64,000 bases of DNA from CAWCQC01 sp963819905 (GCA_963819905.1 CAWFXP010000007.1:186001-250000), one strand, 5' to 3'; positions 16,254 to 24,462 are shown, numbered from the stretch's first letter. Notes: generated by a model not told the origin, from the sequence alone. Numbers and translations are program-made.

Positions 16254-16865
16254 TTAGAAGCCCCCGCCGAAGTCGCCGCCGCCGAAGTCGCCGCTGCCCA
16301 AGTCGCCCCCGCCAAGATCCCCGCCGTCATCGGCACCGACATCGGCGTCGGCCTGCGCCGCGTCGTCGCCCTCGGCGGAACCCTGCTCGTGGCTCGCATC
16401 CCCGAAGAACTGCTCGGCAATCGCGCTCCCGACGAGGATTCCTGCAAAGGCACTCAAGAAGCTGCCGCCCATCAACCCGCCGTAACCGATGCCGCGAGAC
16501 CCCATCCCACCGAACGAGCGCTCCAGCGAACCAGGCTGGCCCATCTCAGTCCGCGTCGCCAGTCGTGCCAGCGAGCGCGGGTCATCTTCGTAGCGAACGC
16601 CGGCCGCCCGCTCGTGCTCGGGCAGCTCGCGGGCCAACTCCTCGAGCACCATCCGGCGCTGTTCCGGCGTCAGTTGGGCAAACGCCTCCGCGTGCGCCTC
16701 CTCGATCGTCTCCGGCGGCGCTGTCCTCAGCAGGTAGCGATAACGCTCGAGCGCCTGCTCGTCAGCGCTCACCCGCGACTCTTGACCGACTCGCTCCTCA
16801 CCAGCCGGGACCGATCCCGCTTGTTGCCTGCCTCCACCGCCGAAGAGTCGTCGCAAAGCGTCCAT
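16254..16865 (-). CDS. conserved hypothetical protein with Gly/Asp-rich tail
   Basis: The gene encodes 203 residues. The charged N-terminal half is predicted helical (EQALERYRYLLRTAPPETIE, AFAQLTPEQRRMVLEELARE). Then comes a glycine-rich hydrophobic segment (MGSRGIGYGGLMGGSFLSAF, GILVGSAIAEQFF) that could insert in or lie on a membrane. The tail repeats GGGDFGGGDLG-like units with many aspartates. Relatives are often mislabelled as cation-transporting ATPases, but there is no ATPase motif. The repeated GGCGAC codons explain the low-complexity DNA at 16258-16340. Function unknown. Confidence 0.7.
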   Translation of the reverse strand: MDALRRLFGGGGRQQAGSVPAGEERVGQESRVSADEQALERYRYLLRTAPPETIEEAHAEAFAQLTPEQRRMVLEELARELPEHERAAGVRYEDDPRSLARLATRTEMGQPGSLERSFGGMGSRGIGYGGLMGGSFLSAFAGILVGSAIAEQFFGDASHEQGSAEGDDAAQADADVGADDGGDLGGGDLGSGDFGGGDFGGGF

Positions 16866-17019
16866 GACTGCTGCGTCCTGATCAGGCTACCCGATCGCCT
16901 GTTCCCTGATCCCGCGAGCTGGGCCCACGCCTCGCGCGCTTAGCTCCTCGAAACATCGGAAGGAGATCCTAGGTGAGCCGCCACGAGCAAGGCCGAACAC
17001 GTAGGTGCTTTGCCTGCGT

Positions 17020-17126
17020 TGACGCCGCAACCTTCCTTCGTCGAGAAATTCGAGCAGACGCGTGATGTCGCCCTGACCGATGTCGCGAACGCGCTTCCGC
17101 CCGAACGCCTGGCGAGCGTACTCCAT
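17020..17126 (-). pseudogene. possible fragment of a tyrosine-recombinase N-terminal domain
   Basis: The minus strand from ATG 17126 reads MEYARQAFGRKRVRDIGQGD followed by ITRLLEFLDEGRL. This resembles the SAM-like core-binding domain of phage-type integrases (the ..LG.+.L.DI...D...L region). Downstream codons lose protein character in every frame and no catalytic domain follows. It could be all that is left of the island's integrase, but the match is short and could be chance. Confidence 0.3.
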
Positions 17127-17173
17127 CGTTGAGCGGATCGCCCCGGATCTCGGTGCCGCCGTAGTCTTTCGCC

Positions 17174-18967
17174 GTGGTCACCTGCCCGAACTGCGGCCGG
17201 GAGAACGCCGCCGGCGCCCGGTTCTGCAACGACTGCGGCGCCGAGCTCGCGGCGCAGGCTGCTCGCGAGGTGCGTAAGACGGTCACCGTCGTGTTCGCCG
17301 ACGTGACCGACTCGACCGCCCTCGGCGAGCGCCTCGAGCTGGAGTCGTTCCGTCGAGTGATCGCCCGCTACTTCGATGTGGCGAGGACGTGCCTCGAGCG
17401 GCACGGCGGCACGGTGGAGAAGTTCATCGGCGACGCGGTCATGGCGGTCTTCGGTGTGCCGACCGTGCACGAGGACGATGCGCTGCGCGCACTGCGTGCC
17501 TCGTCCGAGTTGCGTGACTCGCTCGCCTCGCTCAACGAGGAGCTCGAGCGTGACTACGGCATCTCGCTGCTCCTTCGTACCGGCGTCAATACCGGCGAGG
17601 TCGTGACCGGGACCGAGGAACGCCTCGCCACCGGCGATGCGGTCAACGTCGCGGCCCGGCTCGAGCAGGCAGCGCAGCCGGGAGAGATCCTGATCGGCGA
17701 GCAGACCCAGCGGCTCGCGCGCACGGCGATCGAAGTCGAGCCCGTCGACCCGCTCGCGCTGAAAGGGAAGGCCGAATCGCTCGGTGCCTACCGGTTGCTG
17801 CGGATCGTCGAGGGCGCGCCCGCCTTCGACCGGCGGCTCGACGCCCCTCTCGTCGGCCGGCGCGAGGAGCTCGCGACGCTGCGCGAGGCATTCGAGGCGG
17901 CCGTCTCGGAGCGGCGGTGCCGGCTTGTCGCGGTGGTCGGGCCACCGGGGATCGGGAAGTCCCGCCTTGCCCGCGGACTCGAGTCTGCTCTTGCCGGCGA
18001 GGCGACCGTTCTCTACGGCCGGTGCCTCCCCTACGGCGACGGCATCACCTACTGGCCGCTCGTCGAGATCTTCCGTGAGGCGGATGCCGAGGACGAGCTC
18101 ACCACCGCGCTCTCCGCAGGTGCGCCGGAAGAGATCTTCTGGTTGGTACGGAAGGCGTTCGAGGAACGCTCGCGGCAGCGCCCGCTCGTCCTCGTCGTGG
18201 AAGACGTGCACTGGGCCGAAACGACGTTCCTCGACCTGGTCGAGCATCTCGCGGACTGGACCCGAGACGCTCCGCTTCTGCTCCTCTGCCTCGCCCGGCC
18301 GGAGCTGCTGGACGAGCGTCCTGGTTGGTCCGGGCGAGCCACCATCGCGCTCGAACCGCTTTCCGAAGCCGAGTCGGAGGAGTTGATCGAGGAGATCCTC
18401 GGCGGCTCACAGCTCGCCGACCGCGAGCGCGGTCGTGTCCAGGCGGTCGCGGAAGGGAATCCGCTGTTCCTGGAGCAGTTCCTGGCGATGCTCGCCGAAG
18501 GGGGTGATGTAGAACACGTGCCCGCGACGATGCACGCACTCCTCGCTTCCCGGCTCGACGGCCTTCCCGACGAGGAGCGCGACCTGCTCGAGCACGCCTC
18601 CGTCGTCGGGCTCGAGTTCGAGTGGCAGGCGCTCGCAGAGCTCCATCCTGACCGGCGCCGGCCTCCCGGTGCGCAGCTCGCAGGGCTTGTTCGCAAGGAG
18701 CTGATCCAACCGCACGAGGTGCTCGGGGACACGTTCCGCTTCCGCCATATGCTGATCCGCGACGCAGCCTACGAGCGCACTCCGAAGGAGCTCCGCTCTC
18801 ACTTGCACGAACGCTTCGCCGACTGGCTCGAGAGTCGCGGCGAGGCGTTCGAGGAGATCGTCGGCTACCCTCGGGTCCTACAGCTAGAACTCGGAGCGAT
18901 TCGCTTCGCACGCCAACAGGGCTACCGCACCGACGAACTCATCCGCATCATCGAAGACATGTCCTGA
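17174..18967 (+). CDS. zinc ribbon - class III nucleotide cyclase - AAA ATPase protein, C-terminally truncated
   Basis: The gene encodes 597 residues from GTG. A zinc ribbon lies at residues 1-25 (CPNCGRENAAGARFCNDCG). The cyclase domain spans ~35-220 (VTVVFADVTDSTALGERLEL with metal aspartates, VEKFIGDAVMAVFGVP, GVNTGEVVTGTEERLATGDA, VNVAARLEQAA). The STAND-type ATPase runs from ~230 (LVAVVGPPGIGKSRLARGLE Walker A, LVLVVEDVHWAE Walker B). Family members normally exceed 1,000 residues with a TPR-like C-terminal half. Here homology stops after the SRGEAFEEIVGY segment. The last ~30 residues (FARQQGYRTDELIRIIEDMS) look like an unrelated protein's end joined by deletion. The cyclase residues look intact, so it may still make cAMP. 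Confidence 0.8.
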   Translation: MVTCPNCGRENAAGARFCNDCGAELAAQAAREVRKTVTVVFADVTDSTALGERLELESFRRVIARYFDVARTCLERHGGTVEKFIGDAVMAVFGVPTVHEDDALRALRASSELRDSLASLNEELERDYGISLLLRTGVNTGEVVTGTEERLATGDAVNVAARLEQAAQPGEILIGEQTQRLARTAIEVEPVDPLALKGKAESLGAYRLLRIVEGAPAFDRRLDAPLVGRREELATLREAFEAAVSERRCRLVAVVGPPGIGKSRLARGLESALAGEATVLYGRCLPYGDGITYWPLVEIFREADAEDELTTALSAGAPEEIFWLVRKAFEERSRQRPLVLVVEDVHWAETTFLDLVEHLADWTRDAPLLLLCLARPELLDERPGWSGRATIALEPLSEAESEELIEEILGGSQLADRERGRVQAVAEGNPLFLEQFLAMLAEGGDVEHVPATMHALLASRLDGLPDEERDLLEHASVVGLEFEWQALAELHPDRRRPPGAQLAGLVRKELIQPHEVLGDTFRFRHMLIRDAAYERTPKELRSHLHERFADWLESRGEAFEEIVGYPRVLQLELGAIRFARQQGYRTDELIRIIEDMS

Positions 18968-19116
18968 GACGCCCGGCGCTGGTGAGCCGCTCTTCGTCGT
19001 TCAGGGCGGAGGATCACAACTTCTGCGCGCTTGCGTACGTGGAGGTCGCGCCGGGCGGTGCGATTCCCCGCCATTTCGACAGCGCGGCCTGACGGTTCGG
19101 TGCCGGTCTGATTGGC
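18968..19116. other. intergenic, decayed sequence
   Basis: Short gap between convergent genes. A frame reading EDHNFCALAYVEVAPGGAIP near 19010-19075 has some protein character and may be a relic. No terminator-like hairpin is evident. Confidence 0.3.
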
Positions 19117-19914
19117 CTAGCAGGTGGCAGGGCTGGGCGGGGTCGTAGCGGTGCACCCGTCTGTGGCCGCGATGGCGGTGTTGCCGTTACCGAAGACGGC
19201 GAAGGCGGCGCTGCCCTCGCCGCTGGCAGTAGCGGTATTGCCGCTCCCGTCGCCGGCGAAGGCGGAGCTGCCGTCGCCGCTGGCGGTGGCGTCGTTGCCG
19301 TCCCCAAACGCGGCCTGGGCGGTACTGCCGTCGCCGCTGGCGGTGGCGGCGTTGCCGTCCCCAAACACGGCCTGGGCGGTGCTGCCCTCGCCGCTGGCGG
19401 TGGCGGTATTGCCGCTCCCGTCGCCGGCGGAGGCGTGGCTGCCGTCGCCGCTGGCGTTGGCGGTGTTGCCGTCACCGAACGCGGCGAAAGCGGAGCTGCC
19501 GTCGCCGCTGGCGGTGGTGGTGTTGCCGTTACCGAACTCCGCGAAGGCGGAGCTGCCGTCGCCGCTGGCGGTGGCGGCGTTGCCGTCCCCAAATGCGGCC
19601 GCGGCGGTGCTGCCCTCGCCGCTGGCGGTGGCGGTATTGCCGTTACCGAAGCCAGACTGGGCGTTGCTGCCATCGCCGGTCGCCTTCGCCTTGTTGTTCT
19701 CACCGGTGCCGAACACGGCCGCCGTGCTGCCGTCGCCTTTGGCTTTGGCGACGTTGCCTGCGCCGGGAACCGCACTGCAGGTCGCTGTGCCCTTCTGGTG
19801 CACCCCGCCGTTGTTGGCCACGCACATGTTCGGCTGCGCCGCCGCCGACGCCGTGCCGATCGCCGCCGCCGCACCGACGGAGAGTAGGAGGAGCCATGCT
19901 CGCCTGCTTCCCAT
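19117..19914 (-). CDS. secreted repeat protein (19-residue Gly/Asn/Ala repeats)
   Basis: The gene encodes 265 residues. The start is chosen at ATG 19914 because of an ideal ribosome-binding site (GAGGAGG, 6-base spacing). A signal peptide (SRRAWLLLLSVGAAAAIGTA, cleavage near ASAAAQ) is followed by a short cysteine-containing segment. About ten tandem 19-residue units of the form TATASGDGSxAxAxFGDGN fill residues ~60-245. The end has two cysteines (DGCTATTPPSPATC). At DNA level the unit is 57 bp and highly uniform. The repeats resemble beta-solenoid or beta-roll stalks with periodic Asn/Gly turns. Role unknown; an envelope fibre or adhesion part is possible. Uniform units imply recent unit duplication or gene conversion. 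Confidence 0.8.
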   Translation of the reverse strand: MGSRRAWLLLLSVGAAAAIGTASAAAQPNMCVANNGGVHQKGTATCSAVPGAGNVAKAKGDGSTAAVFGTGENNKAKATGDGSNAQSGFGNGNTATASGEGSTAAAAFGDGNAATASGDGSSAFAEFGNGNTTTASGDGSSAFAAFGDGNTANASGDGSHASAGDGSGNTATASGEGSTAQAVFGDGNAATASGDGSTAQAAFGDGNDATASGDGSSAFAGDGSGNTATASGEGSAAFAVFGNGNTAIAATDGCTATTPPSPATC

Positions 19915-20000
19915 TCCGTTCCTCCTCTTGTCCCGAGAACACAAACACCGACCGGGCCGGTCGGGTGCTGTACGACCGTATGCGGCGGTAGGCGCGAAGT

Positions 20001-20027
20001 GAGCCCCCGAAAGGGGGCTCTCTTTTT
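20001..20027 (+). terminator. Rho-independent terminator-like hairpin
   Basis: GAGCCCCC (20001-20008), a GAAA loop, GGGGGCTC (20013-20020) and then TCTTTTT form a textbook terminator for plus-strand transcription. Oddly, no plus-strand gene precedes it. It sits about 90 bp upstream of the start of the minus-strand repeat protein. GGGGGC at 20013-20018 can alternatively pair with GCCCCC at 20028-20033. It may therefore insulate or attenuate, or end an unannotated transcript. Confidence 0.6.
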
Positions 20028-20033
20028 GCCCCC

Positions 20034-20228
20034 AAGGTAGGTCCGTCAACGAGGCGACTCAGGTGTCGCTGTTTATCAGGCGGCGGCTAATGGCAACGCA
20101 TGCGAGCTGCTTCACACGCGGGAGGTTGGTCGTCCTCGAACGCATCCTTTGAAAATAAGCTTCAGCTCTGACGGATTCGGACCGACAGGGCGCTGCGCTG
20201 CGGCCCGTCGTCGTAGGCTTCCCCGCCG
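20034..20228. other. intergenic, nothing recognised
   Basis: About 195 bases between the terminator-like hairpin and the broken gene at 20229, locally richer in A/T than its surroundings (around 20145-20170). It may contain the promoter of that gene. Confidence 0.3.
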
Positions 20229-20720
20229 ATGGAGACACTCGTCATCACGGTCGCCGGCGTCCTCCTGGCGACGTTCCTCCTCTCGCTGACAAGGGAGGTG
20301 TGGAAGTACCTTCGACCAGTCGCCGTCCGCCGCCGCCGCCCGGCTATACCGTCGCCGCAGTCAAGGTCTGGCTAGTCAACAAGGGCAACCGAGACCTCCA
20401 CAATGTCACCTTCGACATCGAACCCAGAGGAGGCATGCCCTCCTTCGCTGAGCTGTCAACGCGACGGCTCCGTCCAGGTAACGAGCGAACGGGTAGCGTC
20501 GAGGCTCAGGTCGTCGAGGGATCGGACGATCCTTTGGACGACGACACCTTGAACGCCGTTGCTACTCGCCCGGTTCCGCGTTCACGGTCGTGTCTGGGAA
20601 GCCGTGTTCGACATTCGGAAGAACCGCCACTACTTCCGACAAATATGGGCAATAGAGCGAGTAGTGAATCTCAGTCGGTGGGCGGGTGCGGCTACCCCTC
20701 CCCACCCCGGCCGGCCGTAA
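20229..20720 (+). pseudogene. frame-disrupted membrane-anchored hypothetical protein
   Basis: From ATG 20229 the frame reads METLVITVAGVLLATFLLSL and TREVWKYLRP, a typical N-terminal membrane anchor. It then must shift near 20335 to continue YTVAAVKVWLVNKGNRDLHN and VTFDIEPRGGMPSFAELSTR. A second shift near 20560 leads to ARFRVHGRVWEAVFDIRKNR and HYFRQIWAIERVVNLSR. The assembled product would be ~160 residues. Two frame changes make sequencing error alone less likely. Family not recognised. Confidence 0.5.
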
Positions 20721-20927
20721 CCCGGCGGGTACTGGAATCCACCGCGGTCACGTCAGCGCCGAGACGCGATACGTCGAGGGCGAGCCGCGAGCGCCTGGCA
20801 CGGTGCGAGACGCGGCGCAGGCTAGACGGTGACTTGCAGCGTGCTGACTCCGAGGAACCCGATACACACGCGTGTGTCGTCTCTGACGATCGTCACGAGG
20901 CCGCGCCGGGTGCTGGCGAGGCGGCGG
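20721..20927. other. intergenic, nothing recognised
   Basis: Gap before the convergent minus-strand gene. No supported gene or hairpin. Confidence 0.3.
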
Positions 20928-21245
20928 TCACACCAGGTACTCCGCGACGGTGTCCAGCTCCTCAAGGTAGTCGACGTGGTACCGGCCACCGTGCGCGCCG
21001 CCCTCGACACCGCTGTCCCCGAGGGCGTAGATCAGCGAGATGTCCTTTACAAAGCCAGTCGCGCCTCCCAGTGACGCGAAATCGACCAGCACCGTGAGCG
21101 CCAAGGCATCCTGCGCGTCGCGCAGGATGCGGTGGCCGATGCCGCCGTGGCGGACGCGCGCCTCCTCGTGGCCGTCGAAGACCGCCTTGAATGCCTCGTA
21201 GTCGTGGACGCGGAACCGAAACATGACGGTCGTGCGGCTGCTCAT
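20928..21245 (-). CDS. small dimeric alpha/beta-barrel (ABM-like) protein
   Basis: The gene encodes 105 residues: TTVMFRFRVHDYEAFKAVFD, then GHEEARVRHGGIGHRILRDA, then LALTVLVDFASLGGATGFVK. The pattern of a beta strand, a DYE-F-K helix and a returning strand is that of the dimeric ferredoxin-like superfamily (antibiotic-biosynthesis-monooxygenase-like and cyclase proteins). No catalytic residue can be assigned. An AAAGGAGCG ribosome-binding site precedes the start. It lies 74 bp from the broken alpha/beta hydrolase and may once have shared a transcript with it. Confidence 0.7.
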   Translation of the reverse strand: MSSRTTVMFRFRVHDYEAFKAVFDGHEEARVRHGGIGHRILRDAQDALALTVLVDFASLGGATGFVKDISLIYALGDSGVEGGAHGGRYHVDYLEELDTVAEYLV

Positions 21246-21318
21246 TGTCTCGCTCCTTTCGCTGCGGCTGGCTGGCCGCGCCGCGCCTGCATCCGAGGCG
21301 CGGCACGGCCTTCGTCTG

Positions 21319-22195
21319 TCAGGCGCCGTGGAGGGCGTCGCGCAGAATCGAGCTGGCCTGCGCGACCGCGGCGCGCGTAGCCCGTGTGTTGCTGAGCGGG
21401 TTGAGCATCATGAAGTCGTGCGTCATCCCGTCGTAGCGAACGGTCGTGACCGCAACGCCTGCCGCTCGCAGGCGCGCGGCGTACGCCTCGCCTTCGTCGC
21501 GGAGCACGTCGGCCTCGTCAACGATCACGAAAGCCGGCGGTAGACCGGCGAGCTGCTCGTCGCTCGCGCGCAGCGGGGATGCGTAGGACTCCGAGCGCCT
21601 GTCGATGTCGGGCAGGTAGGCGTCCCAGAACCAGGCCATCGCCTTCGCGGTGAGGAAGTAGCCCTCCGCGAACTGCTTGACGAGCCGGTGTCCATGGCGG
21701 CGTCGGTGACCGGGTAGTACATCGACTGCTGCACGAAGCGGACATCGCCGCGCTCGTTCGGCCATGAGCGCCAGGGCCGCCGTCATTCCGCCGCCGACCG
21801 AGTCGCCCGCGACGGCGATGCGGGCGGGGTCGAGCTCGGTTGGCGCCGCCGTCGCGCACGATCCATTGTGCGGTGGCGTAGCCCTGCTCGATCGCGACCG
21901 GGTAGCGCGCTTCGGGTGAGCGGTCGTACTCCACGAACACGACGGCGGCGCCGGTACCGACGGCGAGTTCACGGACGAGCCGGTCGTGGGTGTCAGCGTT
22001 CCCGAGCACCCAGCCGCCACCATGCATGTACAGGATCACGGGCAGCGTCCCCTTGGCGCCCGGCGGTCGCACGATGCGGACATCGACCTCCCCGACCTCT
22101 GCCGGGACGGTGAGCCAGTGCTCCTCGACCGGCAGCTTGTCGATCGGCGCGGCCTGGACATCGTCGATGCACCTTGCGTGCCTCGGCGGGCGCGC
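21319..22195 (-). pseudogene. alpha/beta hydrolase of the HSL/Lip family, multiply frameshifted
   Basis: Pieces of a lipase/esterase lie in different frames. IDKLPVEEHWLTVPAEVGEV lies near 22120, and LPVILYMHGGGWVLGNADTH (HGGG oxyanion hole) near 22020. ARIAVAGDSVGGGMTAALAL (nucleophile elbow GDSVG) is near 21810, and QQSMYYPVTDAAMDT near 21710. In a further frame come ASDEQLAGLPPAFVIVDEAD, then VRYDGMTHDFMMLN with the catalytic aspartate and histidine. At least three frame changes are needed. All catalytic motifs survive, so the decay is recent, or several base errors are present. Confidence 0.7.
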
Positions 22196-22401
22196 GTGTC
22201 TGACTATGTTTGTGGGGCCGACCCCGCGGCGCAGTTGGGTAGAGCAAGTCGGTGCTCACCGGAAACCCCTCTCCCCCGAAAAACGCCGACTGAATCGGGG
22301 CCTTTCCGCGCCCTACCGCTTGGCGTAGTCTCGAATTCGCCGAAAATCGAGCGCAACACACGTTTCGTCGCCCACGACATCCAGGAGACCGGGGCGATCC
22401 G

Positions 22402-22809
22402 CTAGCTCCCTAGGCTCGCGGTCTCCGGCTGCTCGGGCAGCAGGCTTGCAAGGTGGTGCTCGCCATGGGCTTCGAGCAGGCAGCGCAGCGCGGCAGCCGC
22501 GGCGTCCGGGTTCGGGCCTGCCAGGCCGGTGAGAGCTGCGAGCAGGAGGGCAGCGCCGAGCTTGGTGTCAATGACATACCGAGCGTGGAAGCGAGCAACG
22601 GCACGGGCGTAGAGGTCGCGGTCGGTGCGGAGGACAAGGAGCAGGCTGAAGGCGTCCGCGAGGGAAAGGCGGGGCAGCTCGCGGGCGGCGGCGAGAGCGA
22701 TCAGCGGGTTGCCGCCCTTGAGTGCTCTCTTGAACTGGCCGTAGGCGCTGCCCTGCGAGGTCACGAACACACGTTCGCACTTCGGGAGCGCCCTGTCCAG
22801 AACGGCCAC
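22402..22809 (-). CDS. conserved hypothetical helical protein
   Basis: The gene encodes 135 residues from GTG 22809. A start at GTG 22770 (VFVTSQGSAYGQFKRALKGG) would match how this actinobacterial family usually begins. The remainder is alpha-helical: NPLIALAAARELPRLSLADA, FSLLLVLRTDRDLYARAVAR and FHARYVIDTKLGAALLLAAL. No catalytic motif and no known role. Copy C of the hairpin repeat lies immediately upstream on the same strand and would form its 5' untranslated region if it is transcribed from beyond 23126. Confidence 0.65.
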   Translation of the reverse strand: MAVLDRALPKCERVFVTSQGSAYGQFKRALKGGNPLIALAAARELPRLSLADAFSLLLVLRTDRDLYARAVARFHARYVIDTKLGAALLLAALTGLAGPNPDAAAAALRCLLEAHGEHHLASLLPEQPETASLGS

Positions 22810-22828
22810 TAGCGCCAGTCTGAAACGC

Positions 22829-23126
22829 GCGTAGCCTCGAAGGTGCCCCGGCCGCGTCGGCGTCGTGGTTCAGATCGCGCGACCTTGCCCTGTGGGCCTC
22901 AAGTCGGCGGGCCGGGGTCGGTGTCTACGTCTAGGCGTTCACGCTTGAGCCGCCTACGGTGTGAGAGGCCCGGTCCGGTTTGTTGCGGCACCAGGCCGAG
23001 GGCTCTCGTCCGACATGGCAGCCAGATCATGTCCAGGTAGGAACACACGCTTGGGATCCGCTCGGCCAGGTATCCCGTCAGTCAGGGCATCGCATCCCCC
23101 GAGCGATGCCCTGAGCTCCCCTTGAG
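22829..23126 (-). repeat. hairpin-rich dispersed repeat, copy C (candidate structured RNA)
   Basis: About 298 bases on the minus strand that align over their whole length with copy A (7455-7739). Shared blocks in order: CTCAAGGG; an 11-bp hairpin (23103-23113 with 23083-23093) with CGGGGGAT in its loop; GGTGCCGCA in a second, imperfect hairpin near 22960-22999; CTCACACCGTAGGCGG; AACGCCTAG; CACCGACCCCGGCCCGCCG; TGAACCACGA; GGCCGGGGCACC; and GAGGCTACGC. Hairpin 1 differs from copy A by a compensated base-pair swap. It ends about 20 bp before the start of the hypothetical gene at 22809. Confidence 0.65.
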
Positions 23127-23179
23127 ACTCGCCGCCGTACCGGTCGAACGGGGGACTAGGGGCGGCCGCATATACCGGG

Positions 23180-23728
23180 TCATAGTTCCCCAGGTCTGGC
23201 GATTCGGTAGAAGAATGGGCCGAGCCCGGCTTGGTTTATTGAGAACACGATGCCGAGGAAGTCTTCGAGCGCTCGGGCCTGGTCGAGCCCACCAACGTAG
23301 ACCGGCTCATAGCCGGCGTCGCGGATCAGCTGCTCGGCCACTTGGCGTGCCCCGTCGTCGGCTGCGTAGACGTTGCTTGGTCTCGCCCGCTGATTGCCGA
23401 TCTCCTCGTAGATGGTCGCGAAGTTGATGTTGAACGACTTCGCTGTAGGTCCGCCGATGATCGACTTGACCTCGTGCGCGAGCGATTCGAAGGCCTTGTT
23501 GCGGCCACCGAACGCGTTCGTGGCGTCGATCGTCACCTTGCCTTCGATCCCGCTGACCTTGCCGAGCGCATCTGCGATAACGGCGGACGGAACCGCTACG
23601 ACGACGACGTTCGATTGGGACGCGTCACCACCTTCGCTGCCTAGCGCAGTCACCTGGTGGCCTGCCTGCTCCCACAGCCTGGCGAGTCCACCGCCAACGT
23701 TGCCTCTGCCTATCACTGTGATCTTCAT
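23180..23728 (-). CDS. NADPH-dependent F420 reductase-like oxidoreductase
   Basis: The gene encodes 182 residues of a Rossmann protein: MKITVIGRGNVGGGLARLWE (GxGxxG dinucleotide motif), SNVVVVAVPSAVIADALGKV, KVTIDATNAFGGRN, and SFNINFATIYEEIGNQRARP. The C-terminal VYVGGLDQARALEDFLGIVF helix is typical of F420:NADP oxidoreductase-like and related small NAD(P)-binding proteins. A role in electron transfer to F420 or in another reduction is likely, but the F420 site cannot be confirmed. The end is slightly short of the usual ~210 residues. Confidence 0.75.
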   Translation of the reverse strand: MKITVIGRGNVGGGLARLWEQAGHQVTALGSEGGDASQSNVVVVAVPSAVIADALGKVSGIEGKVTIDATNAFGGRNKAFESLAHEVKSIIGGPTAKSFNINFATIYEEIGNQRARPSNVYAADDGARQVAEQLIRDAGYEPVYVGGLDQARALEDFLGIVFSINQAGLGPFFYRIARPGEL

Positions 23729-24150
23729 GACCCTCGCAACGATGCGCGCCGAACTTGGATTCCCGCGTCACGGTCAATGAGCGCGTGCGCGTTTCCAACG
23801 GAAGGAGATGTCAGAAACAGGAGACCAGGACACCCGACCCCCTCCCCCCAGCCAGATCGGGTCGTTCCCGTCCGTCCCCGCTAGCCCTTAAACCCGCTTC
23901 CTGAGCGGAATAACGGCCGCGTCGCCGAAGGCTCCGCCGCCTCCATGCCGCGAGCGATCGAGGCGACCGGTCGGAATGTCTCGCGCCTCCCCGGTATTGC
24001 GTCGATGCGGCGCCTTATATGGGTTAACCGTCGCGCCACTGCGACGCGCTTAGCCACGGTCGATGACCGCTGAGATACCGGCCTGACCGGAACCACTCGT
24101 CCGGCCCCTCACCACGATGAGAATCCAGGCCCTCAGCGGCGGCTAGGGTC
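23729..24150. other. gene-poor stretch, nothing recognised
   Basis: About 420 bases with only short out-of-frame ORFs on both strands. No family motifs and no strong hairpins. It probably contains the promoter of the Rossmann protein gene. Confidence 0.3.
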
Positions 24151-24462
24151 GTGGGGCCCCCGGTGTTCGCGTCTTACGGGACTTCGTGGCTTGAGCATTC
24201 TCGAGGTCTGGCCGATTCTCCCCATAGAGGAAGAGTGGGAGCAACACATGATCTTCTGCGCGACGAGGTTCGGGCTCGGCCAAAGGCCGCACTCCGGATC
24301 CTGCATATGCTCAAAGCCCAGGGCTGGCAGATCCAGATCTCCGAAGATGATCTCACCCGGATCGCGGCCACACGCGACCAAACAGTCATCGTGAGCTCCG
24401 GACCAGACCTCCCCGAGGCAACCGTCACCCTCTTCCGCCGCATACAGCTAGCAACGCGCTAA
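24151..24462 (+). CDS. doubtful small ORF of unknown function
   Basis: The open frame is 103 codons long. Only the second half looks protein-like (RPKAALRILHMLKAQGWQIQ, ISEDDLTRIAATRDQTVIVS, PEATVTLFRRIQLATR). The first 30 codons do not, and there is no good ribosome-binding site. It could be the C-terminal remnant of a larger gene. No family recognised. Confidence 0.25.
   Translation: MGPPVFASYGTSWLEHSRGLADSPHRGRVGATHDLLRDEVRARPKAALRILHMLKAQGWQIQISEDDLTRIAATRDQTVIVSSGPDLPEATVTLFRRIQLATR

Noticed and set aside
19174..19780. CRISPR-like array
   Set aside because: The regular repeats are in-frame 57-bp coding units without unique spacers. No cas gene is present.
19124..20002. Plus-strand frame of 292 codons with regular LPSPLAVA repeats
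   Set aside because: It is the antisense of the repeat-protein gene. The minus strand has the signal peptide and ribosome-binding site, so the plus-strand periodicity is only a mirror of the 57-bp unit.
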